Source: Siphonodentalium dalli (Eukaryota; Mollusca; Scaphopoda; Gadilida; Siphonodentaliidae). From it: 64,000 nt of DNA. The stretch is taken from contig CP136065.1 of the NCBI GenBank assembly GCA_032622095.1, forward strand, positions 111,577,195 to 111,641,194. The letters are read 5' to 3'. Below are positions 1-7,778 of this stretch, piece after piece; within the stretch, counting starts at the first letter, position 1, and every line of letters starts with the position of its first letter. The position numbers and the translations under genes are program-made. The notes below the pieces were generated by a model, which was not told the DNA's origin, did no database searches, and worked only from the letters and a program-made list of their open reading frames with translations.

Positions 1-2691
1 TAGTCTTATAAGACTGTTTGCGGCTAGTACCTGTAATCTGACGCGGATAGTTAATATATCGGCTGTATCATGTAACGTTCTAATGGGGGTACGTATGTTT
101 TCCTGAAGGGCCATTCTTAATGCTTTATTCTGTATAATTTGGAGTTTGTTGAGAGTGGATTTTGGAAGATCGGCTATTATTATGGCCCCATATTCCATAA
201 TTGGTCGTATAAATTGCTTATAAAGTTTAATCAGGGTTTCTGGATTGAGTCCCCATGAGGTGCCCCTGAGCATCCTTAATAGCCCAATTCTTTGGGAGGC
301 CCTGGTCGCAATGTTTTTAATATGGGGATGAAAAGATAATCTATTATCGAGGGTTATGCCTAATAGAGTTGCTTCCTGGGTTTGTTCGAAAGTTTCCCCA
401 AAGATGGATAAATTTAGTTTGCTTTTAGTATGTTTTCTACTAAATAAAATTAACTGAGTTTTTTTGGCGTTGAGTTTGATGCGCCATTTGGAACACCATA
501 CTTCCAGGTCATTAAGTTGTTTTTGTAATCTTATTTCCAACGTTTTGGGGTTCCCCCCGGTGGTCCAGAGGCCCAGATCGTCGGCAAATTGTGATATTTG
601 TATGTTATGAAGTGGATTGTGGGGGATGTCATTGACGTATATTAGGAAAAGTAGCGGGCTTAGGACCGACCCTTGAGGAGTACCTGCTTTGAGATCAACA
701 TTGTCTGAGATTTCATCACCCACCCTAACTTTGATAGATCTTTGCATGAGAAACGATGATATGAGTCGTAACATTTTGGTGGGTATATCGGTGGTTGTTT
801 TTAGTTTGTAGCGAAGGCCATGGTGCCACACGGAGTCAAAGGCCTTTTCTACATCCAAGAAAATGGCGGCCCCCTCCCAATCACGACCCAATGCTGTGCG
901 CATATCTTCAACTATTCTGTAGATATGTTCGGTTCCATCTTTGCCTTTACGATATGCACGTTGAAATTTATTAAAAAAGTTTTTGTTCTCTAAGTGGGAT
1001 AATAATCTAGTGCTGATGATTCTTTCAAAAAGTTTACCTATACACTGAAGTAGGCTGATTGGTCTAAAGTTGGTAGCTATTTTGTGATCTTTGCCCGGTT
1101 TTGGAATCATCACCCCTATAGCGGATTTCCAGGATTTAGGGAAGTATCCGTGCTGTAGACATTTATTATATATTAGTTCTAACCTATCGAACAGTGATTT
1201 GGGGCCTTGTTTGATTATGCCGAAAGTTAATTCGTCGTCCCCTGGGGCTTTGTTTGGTTTCGCACGCTTGAGGGAGTCTTGAATTTCTAGGGAAGTGATG
1301 GGAGTTGCCAGTATATGCTTGTCATCTGCCTCTGGGATGGGGTATTTTAAGGAACCGTAAGTTTGTTTATATTGTCTTACATGTTCAATTACTTTCTTCC
1401 TGAATTTCCCATCAAATTGGTCCCCTTGGTGGGTTTTGTGGATGTTTTGTAAAGATGTCGCAAAAATTTTGGCTTTATCTTTGTTGTTTGTGAATGATTC
1501 GTCGGCCTCGTTTTTGAGCGGTTTGTCGTCATTATTGGAGGTGGCTTGGCTAGTTAGAATTTTGAATGTTTTCCAGAATTTACCATCTAGTTGTCTTTCC
1601 CCAAGTTCGGTGGTAACCCTTTCCCAAGATTCCCTTTTTTCCCGTCTAACTGCTTTATTTACTTGTCTGGTTAGGTTATTATACATGGTTCTGTACTCTG
1701 TGTCTTTGGGGTGCTTTTGCATTAATCTGCATGTTTTGCGTTTAAGGTGAATTAAATCTAATGTTTCCCTTGATACCCTCCAAGTATTTTGCTTAATTTT
1801 CTTTTTTGGACATGCTATGTCAATGGCATCCTTAATAATATCAGATATTGTTTTGGCTGCCATCTCAATGTCATTAGGAGATTTAATTTCTGTCTTATCG
1901 ATGTTTGCGTTGATTAATTCCCTGAATTTGTCCCAATTTGCATTTCTGAGGTTTCTTTTGAGAATAACTTTATTGTGTTGTGGTTTGGCATTTGTTATAT
2001 AGAGTTCGACTGGGTAGTGGTCACTCCCTATGTCAAATCCTATTTTGCATTTATGTATAGTTTTTGCAATTGATGGCGTGGCGAAAGCATAATCTAATAT
2101 ATCCCAAAATCTGGTCGCTATGTTATGGTGGGTCGCGATGCCTTTGTTATTGAGTAACACTAGTTCTTGGTCTTCGGTTATGTTGAAAAGGGCGTCTCCG
2201 TATGGGTTGGTTTTGCTGCATTTATACACAATGTGTTTGGCGTTGAGATCTCCCAAAAAGATACAATTTTTGAATTTATTGGTGAATAATTTGAACGTTG
2301 GGAGTTGAGGGGGGGTTTTGCAAGGGGGTACGTATAGTGAAACTATAGCAGTTTTCCTATTACTAATTGTGGTTTCGATTGCGATGACTTCGTCCGTAAG
2401 TTCCGATGTATTGATAATGGTGTATTTTATGTGGTGTCGTACTAGAATTGCGACCCCACCCCCCGCGGAGGATCTGTCTTTCCTATGTGTATTAAAGCCC
2501 GGAAATGAAAATTTAGTATCATTGCCCAGTTTAGTTTCGTTAACTGTAAGTATGTCTATTTTATTTTCTTCTACATATTCGACTAATTCCTGTTTGCGGG
2601 CCCTAATGCTGTTGGCGTTGATGTGTGCTATATTAAGGTTGCTCTGTGCCGCGTATGGAGGATAATAGGTTGTAGGGGTTATTTGACACAT
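1..2691 (-). CDS. J1 ORF2: endonuclease-reverse transcriptase (C-terminus off the window edge)
   Basis: The frame is open from an ATG at 2691-2689 to base 1 (897 codons). By alignment with J3 about 37 codons, stop included, lie outside the window. The N-terminal third is an APE-like endonuclease: LNIAHINANSIR near residue 19, VNETKL, GGGVAILV, LGDLNAKH and then GSDHYPV. The RT domain follows, with NFRPISLL, the motif-A aspartate in FLDVEKAFD, GTPQGSVLSPLLF and the catalytic FADDL. The C-terminal region LQIIQNKALRM is typical of Jockey and I-like elements. The protein would nick the target and prime reverse transcription there. The start lies 14 nt after the ORF1 stop. No frameshift is evident, so the frame itself looks intact although the element is 5'-truncated. 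Confidence 0.85.
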   Translation of the reverse strand, partial: MCQITPTTYYPPYAAQSNLNIAHINANSIRARKQELVEYVEENKIDILTVNETKLGNDTKFSFPGFNTHRKDRSSAGGGVAILVRHHIKYTIINTSELTDEVIAIETTISNRKTAIVSLYVPPCKTPPQLPTFKLFTNKFKNCIFLGDLNAKHIVYKCSKTNPYGDALFNITEDQELVLLNNKGIATHHNIATRFWDILDYAFATPSIAKTIHKCKIGFDIGSDHYPVELYITNAKPQHNKVILKRNLRNANWDKFRELINANIDKTEIKSPNDIEMAAKTISDIIKDAIDIACPKKKIKQNTWRVSRETLDLIHLKRKTCRLMQKHPKDTEYRTMYNNLTRQVNKAVRREKRESWERVTTELGERQLDGKFWKTFKILTSQATSNNDDKPLKNEADESFTNNKDKAKIFATSLQNIHKTHQGDQFDGKFRKKVIEHVRQYKQTYGSLKYPIPEADDKHILATPITSLEIQDSLKRAKPNKAPGDDELTFGIIKQGPKSLFDRLELIYNKCLQHGYFPKSWKSAIGVMIPKPGKDHKIATNFRPISLLQCIGKLFERIISTRLLSHLENKNFFNKFQRAYRKGKDGTEHIYRIVEDMRTALGRDWEGAAIFLDVEKAFDSVWHHGLRYKLKTTTDIPTKMLRLISSFLMQRSIKVRVGDEISDNVDLKAGTPQGSVLSPLLFLIYVNDIPHNPLHNIQISQFADDLGLWTTGGNPKTLEIRLQKQLNDLEVWCSKWRIKLNAKKTQLILFSRKHTKSKLNLSIFGETFEQTQEATLLGITLDNRLSFHPHIKNIATRASQRIGLLRMLRGTSWGLNPETLIKLYKQFIRPIMEYGAIIIADLPKSTLNKLQIIQNKALRMALQENIRTPIRTLHDTADILTIRVRLQVLAANSLIRL

Positions 2692-2705
2692 TCGTGTTTC
2701 ACTGT

Positions 2706-3476
2706 CTACTTACTTTGCTTATCTATGTTCTTGTCGTGAAATTGCATTATGCTTGTTGTTATGTTTGTTTTATAATATTTGTTTACGTTGTTTTGGATTG
2801 TTTGCATTATTTTACTGTCTGCTTGGTCGGCGTTCTGGTACCTTATTTTGTGGGATTCAAAAATGCATGCATATAGCGTATTGGCCAATCTAAGTGCGTC
2901 TGACGTTTCGGCTGGTTTTTGTGTGATCGTTGCATATGATAATTTTTTGTATTCTGCTTGTTTAACTGCCTCTATATATCTGGGGCACCCCTTGTATGTG
3001 GTTGGGTGGTTCCCATCACAATTGGCGCATTTAGCTTCGTCTTTTATAATTGGACATTCTTTATGGTCGTGAGGGCCCGCGCACCGTTTGCAAGTTTCGA
3101 ATTCGTTGTCGCAAAATTTAGCTGTGTGGTGGAATGATTGGCACTTGAAACATTGAGTTACGTGGGCCTGTGGTTTATAATCTAGGACTAGAGACTTGGA
3201 TTTGTTGCTGCCCAGACGAACCCCCTTCAGAAGTTTGTCTTTTGCTTGTTTCGTCGGGCATCTAACTTTAATTTTGAAAGTAGGTTGGTCACCGTGTTTT
3301 GATGATATCAGTCGTTTAGCTTCGTATTCAGAGCCGATCTCTTTGATTATTTCCCCCTCTGTTATACTAGTGTGGACCCCGCATATGACCACGAAAAGGT
3401 TCTCATTGAGTGGAGTAAATTGTCCCTTAGTTGGCCGGAATTTTGTGTTCGATAGTTTTAGCGCATTGATTTCCAA
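2706..3476 (-). CDS. J1 ORF1: Jockey-type gag with three zinc knuckles, 5'-truncated
   Basis: The frame is open from the element boundary to a TAG at 2708-2706 (256 codons). There is no ATG at the 5' end because the copy is truncated there. Three consecutive Cys/His knuckles lie at about residues 109-122 (CX2CX4HX4C), 129-141 and 150-164. That arrangement is characteristic of gag-like proteins of Jockey-type LINEs, which coat the RNA and carry the particle to the nucleus. The segment before the knuckles (about residues 20-100) has the alternating hydrophobic pattern of the RRM-like fold usually found there, which is inference. The ORF2 start follows 14 nt after the stop. Confidence 0.85.
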   Translation of the reverse strand: MEINALKLSNTKFRPTKGQFTPLNENLFVVICGVHTSITEGEIIKEIGSEYEAKRLISSKHGDQPTFKIKVRCPTKQAKDKLLKGVRLGSNKSKSLVLDYKPQAHVTQCFKCQSFHHTAKFCDNEFETCKRCAGPHDHKECPIIKDEAKCANCDGNHPTTYKGCPRYIEAVKQAEYKKLSYATITQKPAETSDALRLANTLYACIFESHKIRYQNADQADSKIMQTIQNNVNKYYKTNITTSIMQFHDKNIDKQSK

Positions 3477-3488
3477 ATATGGATCGCC
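3477..3488. repeat. Target-site duplication of J1 (right copy), ATATGGATCGCC
   Basis: The same 12 bases occur once, uninterrupted, in the empty site at 53372-53383. They flank J3 on both sides (37342-37353 and 41059-41070). Confidence 0.85.
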
Positions 3489-3735
3489 GGCAGAAACCGT
3501 TTTCTTTTATATCGCGAGTGCGCTCTAACGCGGATCAAACATAGCCCCCAGTTACTATTTTAAGCACACAAAGCTTCAGTTTTTAAACACGGACTTCGGC
3601 GAAAGCACATTATTGGCTCATTTATGTAGGTCGATCCGCAAAGGAGTATAAATTTCCTACCCACCCCTCGGAGATTTAATTGTGGAGATTTAATTTTCCA
3701 TTTGTCGAATTTCGTACACTAGAAAATACACAATT
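3489..3735. promoter_or_regulatory. Divergent H2B/H2A promoter, unit 1 (H2B arm orphaned by J1)
   Basis: The H2A arm has TATAAATT at 3647-3654, 89 bp before the H2A ATG, and an inverted CCAAT box (ATTGG) at 3612-3616. The H2B arm has TATAAAAG on the minus strand at 3511-3504. The J1 insertion point lies about 16 bp past this TATA box, so transcripts starting there should run into J1 rather than into H2B. Confidence 0.75.
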
Positions 3736-4110
3736 ATGTCTGGACGTGGCAAAGGTGGCAAAGTAAAGGGAAAGGCAAAGTCCCGATCATCAAGGGCTGG
3801 ACTCCAGTTCCCAGTCGGAAGAATTCACCGTCTGTTGAGAAAAGGCAACTATGCTGAGCGAGTCGGTGCCGGAGCTCCAGTCTACTTGGCTGCAGTTCTC
3901 GAATACCTCGCAGCTGAGGTTCTCGAGTTGGCAGGAAACGCCGCTCGTGACAACAAGAAGAGCAGAATCATCCCAAGACATCTGCAGCTTGCCATCAGAA
4001 ACGACGAGGAATTGAACAAACTGTTGTCTGGTGTGACCATCGCCCAGGGTGGTGTTCTGCCAAACATCCAGGCTGTCCTCCTCCCCAAGAAATCTCAGAG
4101 CAGCAAGTAA
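3736..4110 (+). CDS. H2A: Histone H2A, copy 1
   Basis: The 124-residue protein has the basic N-terminus [20 protein letters not shown], the histone fold from about residue 17 ([14 protein letters not shown]) to 95, the acidic-patch residues within [11 protein letters not shown] and [10 protein letters not shown], and a short C-terminal tail ending KKSQSSK. It pairs with H2B in the nucleosome. It lacks an H2A.X-type SQ(E/D) terminus and H2A.Z features, so it is a canonical replication-dependent H2A. The gene is intronless, has its own TATA box and is followed by a histone stem-loop. All six copies in the window encode the same protein and none is interrupted. Confidence 0.98.
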   Translation: MSGRGKGGKVKGKAKSRSSRAGLQFPVGRIHRLLRKGNYAERVGAGAPVYLAAVLEYLAAEVLELAGNAARDNKKSRIIPRHLQLAIRNDEELNKLLSGVTIAQGGVLPNIQAVLLPKKSQSSK

Positions 4111-4141
4111 ACAGTTTGCTACTCAAACACAACAACAAAAC

Positions 4142-4157
4142 GGCCCTTTTCAGGGCC
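4142..4157 (+). terminator. Histone 3' stem-loop of H2A-1
   Basis: GGCCCT-TTTC-AGGGCC is the 6-bp stem and 4-nt loop bound by SLBP. It is followed by ACCC and then an A-rich stretch (AAAAAGAT) that can act as the U7-binding downstream element. Confidence 0.95.
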
Positions 4158-5184
4158 ACCCAAATTTTCCAAAAAGATAAACTATTACAAAATTGCTATA
4201 TTAGATTAGATAACAATAAATATATATGTATAAGCGCAAGCAAACAATTGCAAGTCAGGAAAATAAGGGGGAGGGACTGGGTGTGTGTGGTATGTGTAGA
4301 GAGAGAGCTTGACATGTATAACATTACGTGTGATTCAATGTGTTAGAGACATAGTATTTACTTGTTTTGGGTACGTGAAACTGATCAGTTAGTATCCAGG
4401 CGCGATGCCAACTGGAGGAATATAGCATTTTACTAAAATCTCAAGCAAATCGATCGTGCCACTCCATAGAAAACATCGTCTGAACTACGCTCAATTGTAA
4501 ATATTTACTATTCGATTCGGGGCGCATCTGTTGGCGATAAACTAACCAAAACGATTTCCCCACCAAGAGTCACTGCATTTAATTAGTATATAAGAACGAC
4601 GGTGTGTCTTGTCAATTTGGATAAATATTTGTAAAAATTACTACTGTGAACAATATTATTTTCCATTTATTGTTGATCACCATATCGGAGTGTTTCACAT
4701 CACTTTAATATTAAGAGAGTCCAAAACAGACTCTGGGTTTGCAGCCAGCCAAATTACATAATCGATTATTTATAACTTTCGTCAACATTTATCTTCAATT
4801 ACATTTATTTTTAATTACATTTATTTATAGTTACATTTATTTATAATTACATTTATTTATAATTACATTTATTTATAATTACATACATTTATGATTACGT
4901 ACATTTATAATTACATTTATTTATAATTACATACATTTATGATTACGTACATTTATAATTACAAACATTTATAATTACAATTGAATAAAGTGTGACTTTT
5001 TTTTCTCTCCAAAACGAAGCATTACTTTTATTCAGTTTACAACATGTTACGTTTGTGTGCATCAGTGACACAAATTATGTTTTTGTTTTGTGTTGTTTTA
5101 ACACTGCTGTATTTGATATTTCCTTCCTTCCTCTCTTTCCTTCCTTCCTTCCTTCCTTCCTTCCTTCCTATCTTTCTTTGTTTT

Positions 5185-5228
<44 letters not shown>

Positions 5229-5927
5229 TAGTTTTACTCCTTTTTGTATTGTTATTCCTTTAGCATATTACTATTTGTAATTTTATTTCATTAACTTACA
5301 TCTTTTTCCCTCGATTTCTTTCTCTCTTTCATCTTTTCTTTTCATCTTCTATGAACAAAACAAATTCAATATTTCGCTTTTGGGGGAGGGGGTCAGGTCA
5401 CCGACCGACACGTACCGGGTGCGCACATACCGACAATAAAAATTAAAGGCTAGATAGATACGGGGTGTTTCAAATTGAAGTGACCTATTTCTGTGTAATA
5501 TGGAGGTGGGTGAGAGAAAAACAAACCGACCTTGGGTAAATACATATCAGCAGCACGACGTACGTCATTTATGTGGTCAACGGGACGTCACTCTGTGCAC
5601 ACAGGGCGTGTTGACGTTATAACAATTTAACAGCACATTTATTTAAGACACAAAATGCTGCCAACTGCCTTGTTCCAATGCTGAGTGACCGTCGCCGAAG
5701 GCACGAGCCATTAACAACTTTATGTGTAAAGTATTAATCGAAGGAAGAAATAAATACAAAGAACCCATATTTACATACCTTGCATGTTACCAACTTCAAC
5801 TTTCCCGCTTTTATTTGTCACACTCCGGTGGTTCATATCGTGCACGTCAGAGAGCTGCAAAGAGAAACCAGGTCAGTTATTAAAATTCAGCCAAAACAGG
5901 CGTCTTGAAATAGGCCCGCGCGCACAG
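4158..5927. other. H2A-H4 spacer, unit 1 (no recognised gene)
   Basis: The spacer holds an AT-rich minisatellite built on ATTACATTTATTTATA-like units (about 4786-4982) and a CTTC/CTTT microsatellite (5121-5229). It has an orphan TATATAAG at 4587-4594, followed by a 6-bp inverted repeat AGAGTC/GACTCT at 4716-4734. On the minus strand a 76-nt open segment with good splice-site contexts lies at 5779-5854. I found no H3 or H1 coding remnant here. The same spacer recurs in every unit with only small differences in microsatellite length. Confidence 0.8.
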
Positions 5928-5934
5928 TATAAAT
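5928..5934 (+). promoter_or_regulatory. TATA box of H4-1
   Basis: TATAAAT lies 68 bp before the H4 ATG, in a GC-rich context (CCCGCGCGCACAG). It is intact, so transcription should enter the H4 start and then element B1. Confidence 0.8.
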
Positions 5935-5995
5935 AAAGGACGATTAATCGCCTTGTCATTTCAGCTCGCTGATTCATACATACAATATAAAAAAA

Positions 5996-6023
5996 ATGTC
6001 AGGGCGAGGCAAAGGAGGAAAAG
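5996..6023 (+). pseudogene. H4: H4-1, 5' fragment (28 nt) upstream of B1
   Basis: The fragment encodes MSGRGKGGK and the first base of codon 10, where B1 interrupts the gene. Bases 6010-6023 (CAAAGGAGGAAAAG) are repeated at 11701-11714 on the other side of B1 as a 14-bp target-site duplication. Read into B1, the H4 start gives only three more residues (VCG) before TGA. Confidence 0.95.
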
Positions 6024-6178
6024 TTTGCGGCTGACGGTGCCCAATGCTAGGAGGATTTCTAGGATTGTGGTTTTTTCTATTCCGGGAGGACTATCCAGTT
6101 GGCATAATGCCAGGAGGAGCTCTCGGATTTCTGTGTTTTTCTAACGTTCAGATAAGTTGTTTGTTTTGTTGATTAATT

Positions 6179-7453
6179 ATGTCTCAAGACCAAAATGTTA
6201 CTGTCGACGGACTCGTGGCAGGAGTCCGGCTTCGCCCCCCGGGGCGCCCCGTCGTCAATCAGGACACGTCTACACCTCTCGAGGTCGCGGCGTTTGACCC
6301 TCAGGACCCGTATGTCAATAGTTATGCCGCGGATTCCTCCCACTCGGCAGTGGACGTTCGTGCAGCTATCCTAGCCTGCACAGCCAGCATCGGGGTCCGG
6401 GGCCCTAACCCTGGCAGGCTGACGCCAGAGCTGATAGCGGATAAAGTGCTGTCTGAAATGACAGACGCTCGCATTGGTGCGATTTACCGCGGCCAAAATG
6501 TCCGCGATTGGAACGTCGTATTTAATTCCCCAGAGGGGGTGGCTCAGTATAATCTACTTCAGGAACGGAGTGTATTCGGAGACGACCTCTACATCGGACA
6601 AACAGGGTTGACCCAGCGCCCTAGGACGGTAAGGGTCAACTGGCTGCCTTTTTACGTCCAACACACCTCAGTGATTCGAGCTCTCGTGGATTTCGGGACG
6701 GTGAAATTGATCGCATACGATGTCTTCGCTAAAGGTGATCAAAAGATCGCGAACGGGAAGCGAGTACTCAAAATGCTTCTTTCTGTGGAGGACATCCGGG
6801 ACTTTCCCGATTTCCTGAACATTGAAGGACACAGGGCTCTCATCACCCTCGTGGGCCGCCCCCCCTTGTGTTTGAAATGCGGGGATCGCGGGCACATTCG
6901 GGCCTCCTGCCCACAGAATGGCCAACAGCCGAAGACGTATGCCGCGGCCGCGGCCCGTGATGCTGTTGCTCAATCCGAGCCCAAGGACGGCCCACCCCTC
7001 GACCCGGACGGGTCGTACCAGGTACCACCGAGACTTTCGGAAACAGTTCTGCCTCCTGAGGTGACAAAGGATATGCCTGGTATCAAAGAGAACGGAGGAG
7101 TTTCTCCAGAGGAGTGCGCGGGTTCTGAAATGGAACCAGTGTCCGCGATTTCTCCTCATTTGGTGATCCCCCCCACAGGGAGTATGGCAGAGCTGATAGA
7201 CTCTGGCACTCCCTTGGGGGCGGAGTGTTCTGTTGTTCAGGAAACACTGGATTCTCCTTTAGTGATGGAATCATCTTCCTCTAGGAAACGTGCACATGAT
7301 GGGGAAGAAGATGATTCGGGCCGAAGGAAGGCGCTACCCAACCCGGGCGACAACTTTTCATCTGACGCCACCGGGTCAGAGGACGATTATTCTTCGGAAA
7401 CCTCCGACACCGGGACGATCCAAGTTGATGTTTCCGACGAAGACCCCGGTTAA
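6179..7453 (+). CDS. B1 ORF1: RRM plus CCHC nucleic-acid-binding protein
   Basis: The 424-residue protein starts at ATG 6179 (MSQDQNVTVDG). Residues about 60-150 hold a conserved block (GVRGPNPGRLTPE, YRGQNVRDWNVVF). Residues about 148-230 look like an RRM (RTVRVNWLPFYV...LVDFGTVKLIAYD). A CX2CX4HX4C knuckle follows at C231, C234, H239 and C244. The C-terminal third is acidic and low in complexity, with a basic patch (RKRAHD). ORF1 proteins of this type coat the element RNA. It resembles B2 ORF1 at roughly 55-60 percent by eye, far less than the ORF2 pair. Confidence 0.85.
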   Translation: MSQDQNVTVDGLVAGVRLRPPGRPVVNQDTSTPLEVAAFDPQDPYVNSYAADSSHSAVDVRAAILACTASIGVRGPNPGRLTPELIADKVLSEMTDARIGAIYRGQNVRDWNVVFNSPEGVAQYNLLQERSVFGDDLYIGQTGLTQRPRTVRVNWLPFYVQHTSVIRALVDFGTVKLIAYDVFAKGDQKIANGKRVLKMLLSVEDIRDFPDFLNIEGHRALITLVGRPPLCLKCGDRGHIRASCPQNGQQPKTYAAAAARDAVAQSEPKDGPPLDPDGSYQVPPRLSETVLPPEVTKDMPGIKENGGVSPEECAGSEMEPVSAISPHLVIPPTGSMAELIDSGTPLGAECSVVQETLDSPLVMESSSSRKRAHDGEEDDSGRRKALPNPGDNFSSDATGSEDDYSSETSDTGTIQVDVSDEDPG

Positions 7454-7778
7454 CTTTGTGCCCTTTCATGTTTTACACCACAATATTCACGACCTGGACA
7501 TGCCCCCGATTATGTTTTATTCTCCCGCTCCGGACAACGACCATGGACACGTTTTTTGATTTCGAGACAGCCCATTTCTTTCAACTTAAGCCTGGCGTGG
7601 TGAGTGAGGCTGTCAGAACTTTTAGTTATGCCTCTTTAAATTTATGTTCGTCAATATGCTTTCGCCACCGCCCGCGCTGGTCGCGGCGTGCTTCTAGGTC
7701 ATTCTATTTATCCTTTCTTTGTTGTGTTGTGTATAGAATTATGTGCGTTCGTTCAGTTAATCCCCTCCCACGCCCATC

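Larger units (their letters stand above)
1..3476 (-). mobile_element. J1: Jockey-like non-LTR retrotransposon, 5'-truncated, in the H2B promoter site
   Basis: This is the most complete J copy. It holds the 3' part of a gag-like ORF1 and nearly all of an EN-RT ORF2, both on the minus strand. Its 3' end lies outside the window. Its 5' end is cut inside ORF1 and abuts ATATGGATCGCC (3477-3488), the same 12 bases that flank J3, which marks a target-site duplication. The element lies in the sense direction of H2B, between the H2B TATA box (3504-3511) and the H2B gene expected to the left. Three gag zinc knuckles, an APE-type endonuclease and an RT with an FADD box place it in the Jockey group by family knowledge. 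The exact clade would need a tree. Confidence 0.85.

Noticed and set aside
1091-2876. Plus-strand ORFs across J1
   Set aside because: They lie opposite the well-supported minus-strand EN-RT frame.
3790-4088. Minus-strand ORFs inside each H2A and H4 gene
   Set aside because: They are antisense shadows of the strongly biased histone coding sequence, repeat identically in each copy and have no start context or homology.
4786-4982. CRISPR-like array
   Set aside because: The repeats are short, directly adjoining AT-rich minisatellite units without distinct spacers, in an animal genome.
4992-5280. Phe/Leu/Ser-rich membrane-like ORFs in the spacer
   Set aside because: They are translations of the CTTC/CTTT microsatellite.
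4158-5927. Hidden H3 or H1 gene or pseudogene in the spacer
   Set aside because: No fragment resembling the H3 tail, the H3 fold or lysine-rich H1 was seen in any frame.
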